NCBI GenBank assembly: GCA_040285745.1
Contig: JAUFOR010000004.1
Location: 186,001 to 250,000, forward strand
Reading direction: 5' to 3'
Origin: Barthelona sp. PCE
Lineage: Eukaryota > Metamonada: BaSk clade
Length of the DNA: 64,000 bases
Program-made: the position numbers and the translations under genes
Notes under the pieces: generated by a model
The model's database searches: none
Told to the model about the DNA's origin: nothing
What the model saw: the letters and a program-made list of their open reading frames with translations, nothing else
In this document: positions 16,596 through 25,709 of the stretch, one piece after another
How the letters are laid out: every line of letters begins with the position of its first letter
How positions within the stretch are numbered: position 1 is the first letter of the stretch

Positions 16596-19500
16596 TTATT
16601 CAGTGGTGTTTTCCTCATGATCAGGGCGAATGATTGGGCGAATGTAAGGCTCGATATCCTTCTTGGATGCAATCCTCTTGGTGCCGATGCGGAAAGCTGA
16701 AACCGAATCACGAGACATACTGGTGTAATAAGTACCTGCGCGAATCATATCCAAGAATCTGGTCAAAACATTGAAATATGAAGTGTCTGAGACACGAGCA
16801 CGTAAAAATGTCTCAAGAGGGATGCGATCGATATAAGAAGAAGGATATAGATAAGTACCACTGTAACCAATACCACCATCAGTGAACACCTTAAGCATAA
16901 TCGTCATCCATCTTAGCTTTAAGCATGACTTCAAATCAGAGTCCTCGATCAATTTCATGGCCTTGCACATATTATCTACCGTCTCAGAACGAACTTCAAC
17001 GTACATGAGTGCACCTAAGAGAGAAAAGTGATTGCCGTTGTAAGAAATGTGAGGTAGCTTCAATTCGCCACTGTAAAGCTTGAGAACTGCCTTAATGGCG
17101 GGAATGAGCTCATGGTAACCAGCGATAAATGTCTTCCACCAAACCTCTCCGATATGGAAGCCATCGATCTCGTTGTAACACTCAAGCATGAAAGTAGAGA
17201 TGGTTCTGAAGAACTCCCGTGTGAGAGCAATATCGTCCTTCAGATAGTACTTGCACACATCAGTAAGCTTCTGAGCAACCAAATTGTTGTTCAAGAAAGG
17301 CACATACAACTGGTGGGTGCGATCGCGGGCCTTTGCCAGGTGCTGCTCGATAGAAACAGTGAGGTTCTCGCGGAAAGTGTCCTTGAGAGGCTCGAGCATC
17401 TTTAGGAGGCGCTTGCTATCACGACGCTGAGAGAAGACGAGGCAGATCATCTCGGTGAAGCGGCTGAAGTAGCGGAAGATGGGCTGGGCGTACTGCTCAC
17501 AGAACTGCAGGAAGCGGTCAGGGAGCGATACATTAACAAGAGAGTAACCTTGGTTGTGAAGAGAGGCATTAATGATGGAATTAAGGACGATCTCGACGTT
17601 CTTGTAGTCGGTACGAGTGTCACGGAACTCCTTCTCCATGATGGGGCAGAGCCAGTGGCCAACAACACAATTGAAGGCATCGTTCCAGTGCTCGGTGCCG
17701 ATCTTGTTGTAGAGGAAGGTGATGAACTCAACGATGCGCTCGACAATCACAACAACACCGTAGAAACGGCGTGCAGCGAGACCGACGAGCTGCCAGTACT
17801 CACTCTCGAAAACGGAATCGCTCCATCCCTTGTTGAGCATGAGAGAGATCTGATCAACGGCGAAGTTGAGCAGAACAAGACGGACATCGACTGCCATGGT
17901 CTCCTGGTCCCACATAACCTTTAGGAAGGCGGCGGGGTTAACGCCAGCGTTCTGACGGGATAGTGCCTGGACAACACCGATAATCATCTTCATGGGAGTG
18001 ATGCCGAAGCGCCACTCATCGGAATATGCGAGAGCAATGAGATCATCGAAAAGACGCTTCTGCTCCTCGACAGACGTGTGCATGACATATCCCTCGAGAA
18101 GAGTGCGTACGAAAGGAGCAGACTTGGGGATGGTGAGGGCAGTGAGAAGCGCGGAGCGGGCCATCTCAGCGAAAGAGAGATCGGTGAGGCACATAATGCG
18201 GCCGAGGATGAAGATGACGCGCTTGAAGAGCTCAAGGATGTTTGAGTTGGTGAAAGCACGGTTGGAAAGGTGTGTGAAGCCAATGATGCGCTTGACGAAC
18301 TCTTCATTGAGGAAGGTTGTGGAGAAGCGAAGGGAGAACTGCAGAGTACGGAGCATGTTGTTAATCTCGTTCAGGTCCAGGGTGCTGTTGATCAGATCAG
18401 AGATGCTCTCGACGAGGTCACGGCGGGACTGAAGCATCTCCTTGTACTCAGCTTCGGCCTCCTCATCCTCGATGTCGCGGTCACTCATCTCAGAGATATC
18501 GCGGTCGAGCTCCTCGAGATCGGCGTAAAGACCGAACAGCTTGTCGAGGGGATCAAAGTAATAAGCAATCTCATCGCGAACCTGGATAGCAAGGGAATCG
18601 AAGCGCTCAACGTTAGGGATGTCATAAACGGAGCTGATTCTGTACATCTTGCTAACGAAGTCACTGCGAGTAATGATACGGCTGTTCGTTAAGGGGTCTT
18701 GGTAACCCTTGACAACCTTGTGGCGGGCCTTGGGGCGAGCAATGGGATAAACCTTGTCTGGTCCGGGCATATCAGTGGCGTCGACACAGAGCATCCTGAG
18801 GGCAGTGAAGGTGCTGCCGTTACAGAGGGAAATGTACTGGTCAAGAGAGTATTGACGCACAAGTTCTTGGTTATCAAAGCACAACTGTTTCTCCGCATAG
18901 TTCCAAACACGGCGGCTGATAAGCGTATGAATTAGACTATTGAAGATGTGCTGAAGAATAGACATATCAGTGCTGGCTGTGGCTTGACGAGCAAGAAGGC
19001 CATCAATGACGTAGCGATAGCATTCTTCAGACACGTAGTTGACGATCTTGTTGTACTTATCGTGACGCTCATGAGTGCTGTTGTTGCGCTTATCATCGAG
19101 GTTATAAATAGTGTAACATTTACCACGCTCGAACCTGTGAGGTAAGATAACGTAAGGTAGTTGTGTGTAAAAACTGTGATGGTTGATAAGAGCGTATCTG
19201 ATGAAAGTGTCTGCGCACTCATTGCGCTTCTCAACCTTCTCATCGTAGATATCAGCAATCTCCATCATCTTGTCAAAGAAGTGCTTCATGTGCTCAAGAG
19301 GGAAGAAATTAGGAGCAATCTTGTGGTTGACCATAAACTGGTACAAATTCATTGACTTGTAGATGTAGTGCATGATCTCATGATCAATGTTGGCGATGAA
19401 GTACTCAGCGAGGTTGTCGACTGTCTCAGGCTTGTAGAAGAAGGGACTGTGATCATAATCGATATTGATGTAACAGTAAGAATCCTCAGGAACACGACCG

Positions 19501-21011
19501 ATAATGTGAGGAGTAACGGCCTTGAAGGTATCCCACTCTGTCCAGTCGCCGGTGCAGATGAAACGCTGGAGCAAACGGTAAAGCGTAGCGTGGGCATCGG
19601 TGTGGAGAAGTCCGTTCTTGCCAATGAAAAGGTACAAAATGTGGGAAACCTCATAGGTTTTACCAGAAAGACGAACGGTGTATTCGGGTTTGGGGGTGGT
19701 GGCACACTCAAGAGTGACAAAATTCAAGATGGTGCCAACCTGGTTGCTGAGATGCTCGGGCTTATAGTAACGGTCCCAATACTCTTCCTTCTCAAGCTGA
19801 ACATACAGGTGGTTGGCCAATGCATGTCTGAACTTATCAAGACCTGGGAAATAGCTGTGAGGATTCTTTGTTGAGGCAAAGTATTCACTGATAGTATACC
19901 AATCACTAATAACGTTACCTGTTTCCTTGTTGTAAGTATCCTTGACAGCAGTGTATTTGTACAAATTGGATTCGTCGAAATAACACTCAAGCAAACGCAT
20001 GAAAAGACTGCCAGGTTCGGTTGAGAAAGCAATACCCCTCTCACGATACTGGCTTCTGAAAGAAGATATTGACCTAAAGCTGCGATATTGAGCTGATTTG
20101 AATGCCTTAACAGCAATATCATCACCGTGATACTTGATGAAGTAAGGCATCATCTCCCAGTAGGTTGAATAAGTGTAGACCTGAGCCTTGAAGAGCTCAT
20201 CAATGAAAAATTTCGGCTCTTCGACTGCGAATTTGTGCATAATACGATTTAAAAGTTGTGATTTATGCATCTTGGATGAATTGCAAAGATATGCAACAGA
20301 GTGAATGTTTTGTCCAGATTTTATGCGGTCCAAAAAGATCTCACGAGACTTTTCAGGGGAATTAAGCACGTAGTTGTTGAAGCGGTAATGATTATGGGTT
20401 GAACCATAAAGCTGACTATCGTTATTCTTGTGCATAGCATCAGTATAAATATCATAGACAATTTCATAGAAACGAGGCTGAATGAACTCAAAGGGAATAC
20501 TCTTGCTGACGTTGAACTTATCCAGAATGTACTTCTTGGCAACGGTGGGTGAAGCGGCAATGTAGAGAGTACGCAGCTGCTTACCGCTCAAGAGCTGGTT
20601 CCATGCAGGATCGCTGATAATTGCATCAGCAATGGCTGTGTAGCGTCCGTTCTTACCGTAACGAGACAACTGAGAGAGGTATCTTGCTCGAAAAGCAACA
20701 GGTGCTGTTGAGAATACCTCAAGCAGGTTCTCCTTGGTGATCATGTGGTGAAAGAACTTGGGCTGTGTCTTGAACAGATTGGCAATGTACTTTCTGACCC
20801 AGCTGGTCTTTGTGCTGGCTGACATTCCAATCTGGTAGACTTCGTCGTAACGTTTCTTGGCGATGCTGAGATCCAAGTATATGCGCTGGGCCTTGAGAGA
20901 CGGGATGTCTGAGAATGTAATAGCATCTAAATCAATAGCGGAACTAAAGAGTTGACTGAAAAGCTCGTTATAGCGTAAATCAGCAGAGATGAGGGTTAAA
21001 AAGTTATCCAT
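16596..21011 (-). CDS. large mostly helical protein of unknown function
   Basis: The frame could start at 21089, but the first 26 residues there are hydrophobic and AT-rich, so the second ATG (MDNFLTLISADLRYNELF) at 21011 is preferred, giving 1,471 residues. The sequence looks alpha-helical throughout, with amphipathic helices of about 20 residues, many Tyr/Phe and no membrane span, as in HEAT/ARM-like solenoids. An acidic stretch (EELDRDISEMSDRDIEDEEA) sits around residue 860. I recognise no domain. The 3' half is markedly richer in G+C (GAG/CTC, GCG) than the 5' half. It may be a lineage-specific scaffold. Confidence 0.8.
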   Translation of the reverse strand: MDNFLTLISADLRYNELFSQLFSSAIDLDAITFSDIPSLKAQRIYLDLSIAKKRYDEVYQIGMSASTKTSWVRKYIANLFKTQPKFFHHMITKENLLEVFSTAPVAFRARYLSQLSRYGKNGRYTAIADAIISDPAWNQLLSGKQLRTLYIAASPTVAKKYILDKFNVSKSIPFEFIQPRFYEIVYDIYTDAMHKNNDSQLYGSTHNHYRFNNYVLNSPEKSREIFLDRIKSGQNIHSVAYLCNSSKMHKSQLLNRIMHKFAVEEPKFFIDELFKAQVYTYSTYWEMMPYFIKYHGDDIAVKAFKSAQYRSFRSISSFRSQYRERGIAFSTEPGSLFMRLLECYFDESNLYKYTAVKDTYNKETGNVISDWYTISEYFASTKNPHSYFPGLDKFRHALANHLYVQLEKEEYWDRYYKPEHLSNQVGTILNFVTLECATTPKPEYTVRLSGKTYEVSHILYLFIGKNGLLHTDAHATLYRLLQRFICTGDWTEWDTFKAVTPHIIGRVPEDSYCYINIDYDHSPFFYKPETVDNLAEYFIANIDHEIMHYIYKSMNLYQFMVNHKIAPNFFPLEHMKHFFDKMMEIADIYDEKVEKRNECADTFIRYALINHHSFYTQLPYVILPHRFERGKCYTIYNLDDKRNNSTHERHDKYNKIVNYVSEECYRYVIDGLLARQATASTDMSILQHIFNSLIHTLISRRVWNYAEKQLCFDNQELVRQYSLDQYISLCNGSTFTALRMLCVDATDMPGPDKVYPIARPKARHKVVKGYQDPLTNSRIITRSDFVSKMYRISSVYDIPNVERFDSLAIQVRDEIAYYFDPLDKLFGLYADLEELDRDISEMSDRDIEDEEAEAEYKEMLQSRRDLVESISDLINSTLDLNEINNMLRTLQFSLRFSTTFLNEEFVKRIIGFTHLSNRAFTNSNILELFKRVIFILGRIMCLTDLSFAEMARSALLTALTIPKSAPFVRTLLEGYVMHTSVEEQKRLFDDLIALAYSDEWRFGITPMKMIIGVVQALSRQNAGVNPAAFLKVMWDQETMAVDVRLVLLNFAVDQISLMLNKGWSDSVFESEYWQLVGLAARRFYGVVVIVERIVEFITFLYNKIGTEHWNDAFNCVVGHWLCPIMEKEFRDTRTDYKNVEIVLNSIINASLHNQGYSLVNVSLPDRFLQFCEQYAQPIFRYFSRFTEMICLVFSQRRDSKRLLKMLEPLKDTFRENLTVSIEQHLAKARDRTHQLYVPFLNNNLVAQKLTDVCKYYLKDDIALTREFFRTISTFMLECYNEIDGFHIGEVWWKTFIAGYHELIPAIKAVLKLYSGELKLPHISYNGNHFSLLGALMYVEVRSETVDNMCKAMKLIEDSDLKSCLKLRWMTIMLKVFTDGGIGYSGTYLYPSSYIDRIPLETFLRARVSDTSYFNVLTRFLDMIRAGTYYTSMSRDSVSAFRIGTKRIASKKDIEPYIRPIIRPDHEENTTE

Positions 21012-21531
21012 CTTATGTTTGCCAACAAAAATAAGTGATAAGGGATAGAAAAAGAGTTTGAGTTTGTAAGAATTTTGAATTCTCCTCAAGATGGTAAATG
21101 TGTTTGGTTCGCCCAGGCAACACTCAGCAATGGAAGAATTTGAGCATTGGCCAAGCTTTGAATGTGGATACTCATCAAGATCAAACGTTGTTTCACTGTA
21201 TTAGAACGCAGGGCCGCTTGCTCGCCCACAAAACTCGGTGGGGCAGACACGAATGTGCCGTAAAAGCACAACACAACGTGAATTTTTTTCCAGACCTGTG
21301 AAGGATTAGGTCCGATAATCATGTGCTGTACGAGCATAAATGCTCTGACAAGCACCCATCAAGTCAGAGATTACCATTTACTTGTTCAAGTTGACAATTC
21401 TTAGAAATGAGTTCTAAACCATCGGCTTCAGATGGCCTTGCAAAGCTTTATAATTGCAGAGTGCACGCAGTCTATAAGCATAATAAGTTTCGAAATGTCT
21501 GTTCTGTCCAGAGAGTAAATGAACGCGATTA
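21012..21531. other. 520-bp gap with nested hairpins
   Basis: Upstream region of the large unknown gene and 3' flank of the MBL gene. A minus-strand frame (21086-21355, 89 codons) exists but has no recognisable content. Bases 21200-21360 contain several consecutive inverted repeats: GGGC/GCCC around 21208-21227, CCCAC/GTGGG 21225-21242, GACCT/AGGTC 21293-21312, and a nested stem GTGCT/AGCAC with GAGCAT/ATGCTC inside (21323-21355). This is compatible with a structured RNA on either strand, but no family was recognised. Confidence 0.3.
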
Positions 21532-23448
21532 TTAAAATGATTGTAAGTTAGTAATGTCTAACAATTTTTGAGTTGCTTGGTTTTTTGTTGGCAGTGGGTC
21601 ATATATATTAGGCGAACTAGATGCAGTTCTTTTTTGAACAAAATGATCAAATTTTGTGGCTGTAATTTCTTTTGGCTTTGAATGAATCCTGCACTTAACT
21701 ACGTTATCTTCCTTTTTCAATATAATCGTCACTTTGCCATCATTAACATCTTCTATACAGCCATTAGTGTTCTCTTCAAAGTGCTTAAAATCAGCTACTT
21801 TTTCATCATCAATTCCATACGCCTTAAAAAGTGTGTGCAATGTGCTTTTAGCATTAATACCAATCAATTCAGGTGCATTAAACCAATAGACGTCTTGATG
21901 TTTCACTTGAGAAGAGCTTAATAACTCATTCAAGTTTTTAGGAAGGCTGTTAATCATGTTTCTTTTGGAGTGAATGCCTGATGTAACAATCATTAAGTTA
22001 CGTTCAATGGCATACGTACTAATGATGTTGTCCTCTGAACCATGATGAGGAGCAACCATAATATTCACTGGTTGAAAGTAACCACCAGGACAAAAATTTT
22101 CCATAATTCTTTTCATTTCCATATCACCAGTGAAAAGGATACGTCTAACTTCACCTTCCTGTAGAAATTCAACTTGAACAGCAAAAGAACTTTTGTTTTC
22201 ATCTTGATTATAAGGTGGTACAAAAAGCGTAATTCTTGATGACATGTCAACCTTTGTATGAACTGAATATCCTTCACAGTCAAATAATTCACGCTCTTCA
22301 AAACCCTTAAAATGCCAATCTTCTGAACACCTCTGTATCAATCTAAACTCTTCACAATCTTCAGAATTATTATATAATGATTTAATTCCTGCAGTGTTTC
22401 CTGTATGGTCTTCATGCATGTGAGTATGATACACTTCAACATGCTCATCTTCCTTCTTTTTCAGTATTCCTTTTTCTTTGAGAAACTCTGCTACACCTCT
22501 ATGTTTTTTACCTGTGTCAATTATTAGAACTTTATCAACATCTTTGTAATCTTTAATGCGCAAGACACAGAATGTATGAATGGAAGAAATAGGAAGAGTT
22601 ACAATGTGAGCTTGAAATTCCTTTATAGAGATGAATCCGTATTTCAAACGTTCAAACTCATTATTCAACTGATCACTCCAATAAGACAGCTTCTTTTTTA
22701 ATTTTTCAAACTGATGATTATGGTCTTTAAACTCTAAAAAAGCTTCTTCAAATATTTTAATTAAACTTTGTGCTTCATTTAATGATTTCCTTGGATTAAA
22801 ATGCATGTTAATAAACTTTTGACATTCATTTAGCTTTTTCTTGCACTTGTTTAGCTCATCTAAACAGTTAAAAAACGTTGAAACAGAATTTTTTACGTAT
22901 GTAAAATAAGAATAATCTGGAAATGATAGTTTGTTAAGAAAATCTTTCCTTATGCTTGAAGCATTGGAATGTAACTGTAACAGCAATTCATCTTGCAGAA
23001 ATCTATTCAAAACTGATTTAAAGATATTCACTGCTTGAACGTGAAAATTTTGATACATATCTTCATATTCATTCAGCTTTCTTTTCAAATCACGAATATT
23101 AACGTCACCTATTTCAGTTCCCTTATACTCATTAAATAAACTGTCCACCTTATTAAAGAGGTTATTGTAATTATCTGCATCCTCAAAAGAATAATCATCA
23201 TTTTTTGGAAACAAGAATTTTTTTTGCTTTCCTCTATTTTCAACCAGTTTCTTAAAGTGCTTGAAAGTTTCATACAATGTACCATAATTTTCTTCACACT
23301 TTAAAAAAGCAAAGTAACACGTAACGAAGAGATTACTAATTGCTTCATCATTTTCATAAATAATTATTTGAGCTCCTTTAATACGGAAAAGCAGGTTCTC
23401 AATGTCTTTTAGCCATTTTTTGAAGAAACAATTCTCTGAATTAGACAT
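21532..23448 (-). CDS. ComEC-like metallo-beta-lactamase-fold hydrolase with coiled-coil N-terminus
   Basis: A 638-residue protein. Residues 1-290 are helical and Lys/Glu-rich, probably a coiled coil. Residues about 290-560 are a metallo-beta-lactamase fold with the metal motif H343-x-H345-x-D347-H348, LFTGDME (D442) and a PHHGS motif (468-471). The GD followed by HHGS pattern is that of the ComEC/Rec2-type MBL domain, which in bacteria degrades or processes DNA strands during uptake. There are no membrane spans, so this is a soluble relative. The last 80 residues are polar. The gene is AT-rich like its flanks. Substrate unknown; a nuclease or phosphodiesterase role is inference. Confidence 0.75.
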   Translation of the reverse strand: MSNSENCFFKKWLKDIENLLFRIKGAQIIIYENDEAISNLFVTCYFAFLKCEENYGTLYETFKHFKKLVENRGKQKKFLFPKNDDYSFEDADNYNNLFNKVDSLFNEYKGTEIGDVNIRDLKRKLNEYEDMYQNFHVQAVNIFKSVLNRFLQDELLLQLHSNASSIRKDFLNKLSFPDYSYFTYVKNSVSTFFNCLDELNKCKKKLNECQKFINMHFNPRKSLNEAQSLIKIFEEAFLEFKDHNHQFEKLKKKLSYWSDQLNNEFERLKYGFISIKEFQAHIVTLPISSIHTFCVLRIKDYKDVDKVLIIDTGKKHRGVAEFLKEKGILKKKEDEHVEVYHTHMHEDHTGNTAGIKSLYNNSEDCEEFRLIQRCSEDWHFKGFEERELFDCEGYSVHTKVDMSSRITLFVPPYNQDENKSSFAVQVEFLQEGEVRRILFTGDMEMKRIMENFCPGGYFQPVNIMVAPHHGSEDNIISTYAIERNLMIVTSGIHSKRNMINSLPKNLNELLSSSQVKHQDVYWFNAPELIGINAKSTLHTLFKAYGIDDEKVADFKHFEENTNGCIEDVNDGKVTIILKKEDNVVKCRIHSKPKEITATKFDHFVQKRTASSSPNIYDPLPTKNQATQKLLDITNLQSF

Positions 23449-23953
23449 TAACTAAGTGATAAAAGATTAAAAATATTAAACACCCACTTTTTTGGTTGAA
23501 GCATATTATTGTTGTTCGCCTTCTCTCGTTCATTAATGTCATGACCCATGTCATATCATTTGTAAAATCATTCTGAACTGAAAATTTTTTTGTGAATGCA
23601 AATCTCTTTATAAATGGTGTTTTTAAGCCATCTGTCAATTCTAAATCATTTTTCAGAAGGTTACTATTTACCAACCCCAGTCTTTATTCTCTTCCCGAGT
23701 CTCGTTAACAGGTTGTAGGGCCTGGATACCTACTGCTCTGCGCTGGGGTTTATCCATGCTGGCTGAGGCCTGACATTGTTCTGCACTACATCAATAAAGA
23801 CGTTTAAAACCCATCAGCACTCAGAATAGGGCCTGTAGGGCTTGCCTTTGGGAATATATGAGATTGTATTGGTGATAGTGGAGGGATGCGAAACGCGTTT
23901 TTGCTCCTCCAATAGCTCTCTCAACTAAACTCTCAAGTGTGAAACTCATCATC
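23449..23953. other. 505-bp gap; GC-rich tail of a possible insertion
   Basis: Bases 23449-23670 are AT-rich and should hold the MBL promoter. Bases 23671-23953 are visibly richer in G+C and belong with the gene on their right. They contain inverted repeats AACCCCAG (23673-23680)/CTGGGGTT (23743-23750) and GTCTTTATT (23680-23688)/AATAAAGAC (23793-23801), and a small minus-strand ORF of 29 codons starting MDKPQRRAVG. A second frame runs on past the stop of the neighbouring gene to 23821. Confidence 0.35.
23680..23801. repeat. 9-bp inverted repeat bounding a 104-bp loop
   Basis: GTCTTTATT at 23680-23688 and its exact complement AATAAAGAC at 23793-23801. It lies at the 3' end of the GC-rich minus-strand gene and near the composition change at about 23670, so it could be a 3' UTR structure or an element end. 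No target-site duplication was found by eye. Confidence 0.4.
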
Positions 23954-25282
23954 TCACCTTCTCCTGCCCCGCCGACTCCTCCTGGTTTTCTTCCGTTTGA
24001 AATCCTCAGGGGGGGCGACGTAGAGCTTCGGAGAGTTGGGGAGGTGTCTGACAAGAAAATTTATCTCATTCACACAACTTGCAATAGCTGAGGTGTCGGT
24101 TTCCGAGATTTTTTCCAAGGCCTTCATGAAATCAGAGTTTCTATGGCCGATCCAGCGGCTGATGGTGGCGAGCATGACGGGGCGATTTTTCTCCGAGACT
24201 TTGTCGCTGCCTATGACTGCCATCAAGTCTAGGATACAGTGGAGGAATGCCACTGGGACTGCAGTTTTTAGACGACTAGCGTGGTATTGTCTTCTCTTCC
24301 AAGAATTTTCAGGGTTGCCGAGGACTCTAATGCTATTGTTTATGGTTTGGTGCCAAAATAAGGGGTTAGAGTTGATCTTATTCTTGTCTAGGACGGCTTC
24401 AATCCCCGGGAAGCTTTCACAGTTGTAGTAATCTGTTTGGCAATACCTGAAAATTAATTCGAGTACCGCATTCAGTTCTTCCAAGGCTGGCTCGTCAGGC
24501 TTGGGCTGCTCCGTCAGCAGGGTAATGAAGTTGTTTATCCTTTCCATGGCCTCGGGGTCAAATGGGCGGGCAAACGCTTTCGCCATGGCTGGGTCTGTGC
24601 CTTGTGATACAACGAAGGTGGGAGCGTCTTGCTCCATCAGCGCTTCCTCGACATACCGGGATATGTCGCCCGAATTCCCCCTGAATGTAGCGTTAATCTC
24701 TTCACGCATTTCCATGATGTCACTCATGGGCAGGGGTTTGAGGACCGCCTCAAAAGCGGCCTCATCGAAGTCACTGGTCGCCTGGAGCTTCCTACGTGCA
24801 CCCCGTGCAAATTTCCTGACACGGTCGTGCAGAGGATACACAAGCTTAAAAAGCATGTCCCAGGCATTTTGTGCGACTCCCGAACACGACCTCCTAAGGT
24901 CGGTTGTTGCCTTTCTTATTTCGGCCGCGGTGGCCTCCGCGGTGGGCATGCCCATAAAGAGAAGCAGTAACGCGTACTTCTCCCTTTCACCGTCCTCGCT
25001 GCTGCCTCTGTCCCACACCGCGGTGGGGATGGGCTCATTGTGGTTTAGCAGCGGGATCTCATCTACAGTGTGCACCAGCGATGCCAAGAGGACGGGTAGT
25101 ACACTCTTGCACAGGTGGGACGCTTTCTTGAGCTTCCAGAGCTCTGGACTATCCTTGAGGCTATACATGGCCTCAAAGACCATCTCTGCCATGTCCACGA
25201 CCCTCCTCACGGGCTCCTTGTAGTCTGTTTTTAAATTTCTAAAACTTAAACATTCTATTCCCTCATTTACATAACTCGACAT
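23954..25282 (-). CDS. GC-rich orphan protein with arginine-rich tail
   Basis: A 442-residue, mainly helical protein without membrane spans. It ends in a strongly basic tail KRKKTRRSRRGRRR, as in nuclear-localised or nucleic-acid-binding proteins. I recognise no family. Codon use stands out: apart from the first 20 codons, which are AT-rich like the neighbours, the gene uses G/C-ending codons heavily, and the change is sharp near base 25220. The stop is TGA, rare in this window. The composition and basic tail suggest a recent acquisition, possibly from a mobile element or a virus-like nucleoprotein gene, but this is inference only. Confidence 0.65.
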   Translation of the reverse strand: MSSYVNEGIECLSFRNLKTDYKEPVRRVVDMAEMVFEAMYSLKDSPELWKLKKASHLCKSVLPVLLASLVHTVDEIPLLNHNEPIPTAVWDRGSSEDGEREKYALLLLFMGMPTAEATAAEIRKATTDLRRSCSGVAQNAWDMLFKLVYPLHDRVRKFARGARRKLQATSDFDEAAFEAVLKPLPMSDIMEMREEINATFRGNSGDISRYVEEALMEQDAPTFVVSQGTDPAMAKAFARPFDPEAMERINNFITLLTEQPKPDEPALEELNAVLELIFRYCQTDYYNCESFPGIEAVLDKNKINSNPLFWHQTINNSIRVLGNPENSWKRRQYHASRLKTAVPVAFLHCILDLMAVIGSDKVSEKNRPVMLATISRWIGHRNSDFMKALEKISETDTSAIASCVNEINFLVRHLPNSPKLYVAPPEDFKRKKTRRSRRGRRR

Positions 25283-25487
25283 TGAACAAAGGATTTAAAT
25301 CTCAATGTATATCAATCTTTGACGGGTTATTTTTAAATTCAGGAAAGAAATCCTAAAACAGGTTGCAAGAATGGATTTGTTAATTAACTTTTTGATTGCT
25401 TTTTGATTCATTATTGATTGTTTTTTGATTGTTTCAATTAGCACTCCTAAGAGGTTTCCACATTGCTTTTCTCCTTTTTTTCTGATT

Positions 25488-25569
25488 ATCAGTGTGCACC
25501 GAGCGGTTAAGGGGTGGGTCTCAAGATCCCATGCGTAATGCATCGCAGGTTCGAATCCTGTCACTGATA
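25488..25569 (+). tRNA. tRNA-Leu (CAA)
   Basis: A class II tRNA of 82 nt. The acceptor arm pairs ATCAGTG with CACTGAT, with discriminator A. The anticodon loop CTCAAGA gives anticodon CAA (Leu, codon UUG). A long variable arm has a TGC/GCA stem, and the T arm is GCAGG-TTCGAAT-CCTGT. The anticodon stem has a T-T mismatch next to the loop and the D arm has one extra base compared with the usual leucine tRNA. No intron. A TTTTT follows at once, as expected for Pol III termination. Confidence 0.87.
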
Positions 25570-25581
25570 TTTTTGCCTTTG

Positions 25582-25627
25582 CTTTTTTACTGCCAAAATA
25601 ATATCTTTTTTACTGCCAAAATAATAT
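25582..25627. repeat. perfect tandem 23-bp duplication
   Basis: Two identical adjacent copies of a 23-base unit, 25582-25604 and 25605-25627, beginning CTTTTTTACTGCC and ending AAAATAATAT. It sits between the two convergent tRNA genes. Each copy contains a six-T run, so the duplication adds Pol III terminator sequence for the tRNA-Leu side. Confidence 0.85.
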
Positions 25628-25635
25628 TATAAAAA

Positions 25636-25709
25636 TATTGAGACCCGGATTTGAACCGGGGACCCCCTGCGTGTTAGGCAGATGCTCTAACCAACTGAGC
25701 TATCCCAAC
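25636..25709 (-). tRNA. tRNA-Val (AAC)
   Basis: A 74-nt class I tRNA on the minus strand. Acceptor GTTGGGA pairs with TCTCAAT (first pair G-T wobble), D arm GCTC/GAGC with AGTTGGTTA loop, anticodon stem TCTGC/GCAGG with loop CTAACAC, so anticodon AAC (Val). The T arm is CCCGG-TTCAAAT-CCGGG. The discriminator is A and a TTTTT run follows. It faces tRNA-Leu with 66 bp between. Confidence 0.9.

Noticed and set aside
21130-21185. Possible box C/D snoRNA on the minus strand (TGATGA ... CTGA)
   Set aside because: The boxes are 50 nt apart but there is no terminal stem joining them and no box C'/D'.
21086-21355. Minus-strand ORF of 89 codons upstream of the large unknown gene
   Set aside because: It has no recognisable domain, lies in a hairpin-rich stretch and stops before the preferred start of the gene; kept only as part of the gap.
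23441-23674. Minus-strand ORF of 77 codons after the MBL start
   Set aside because: It lies in the likely promoter of the MBL gene, overlaps its first codons and has no recognised content.
25295-25564. Minus-strand ORF of 89 codons
   Set aside because: It lies antisense across tRNA-Leu; the part that looks like MTGFEPAMHYAWDLETH is the tRNA read backwards.
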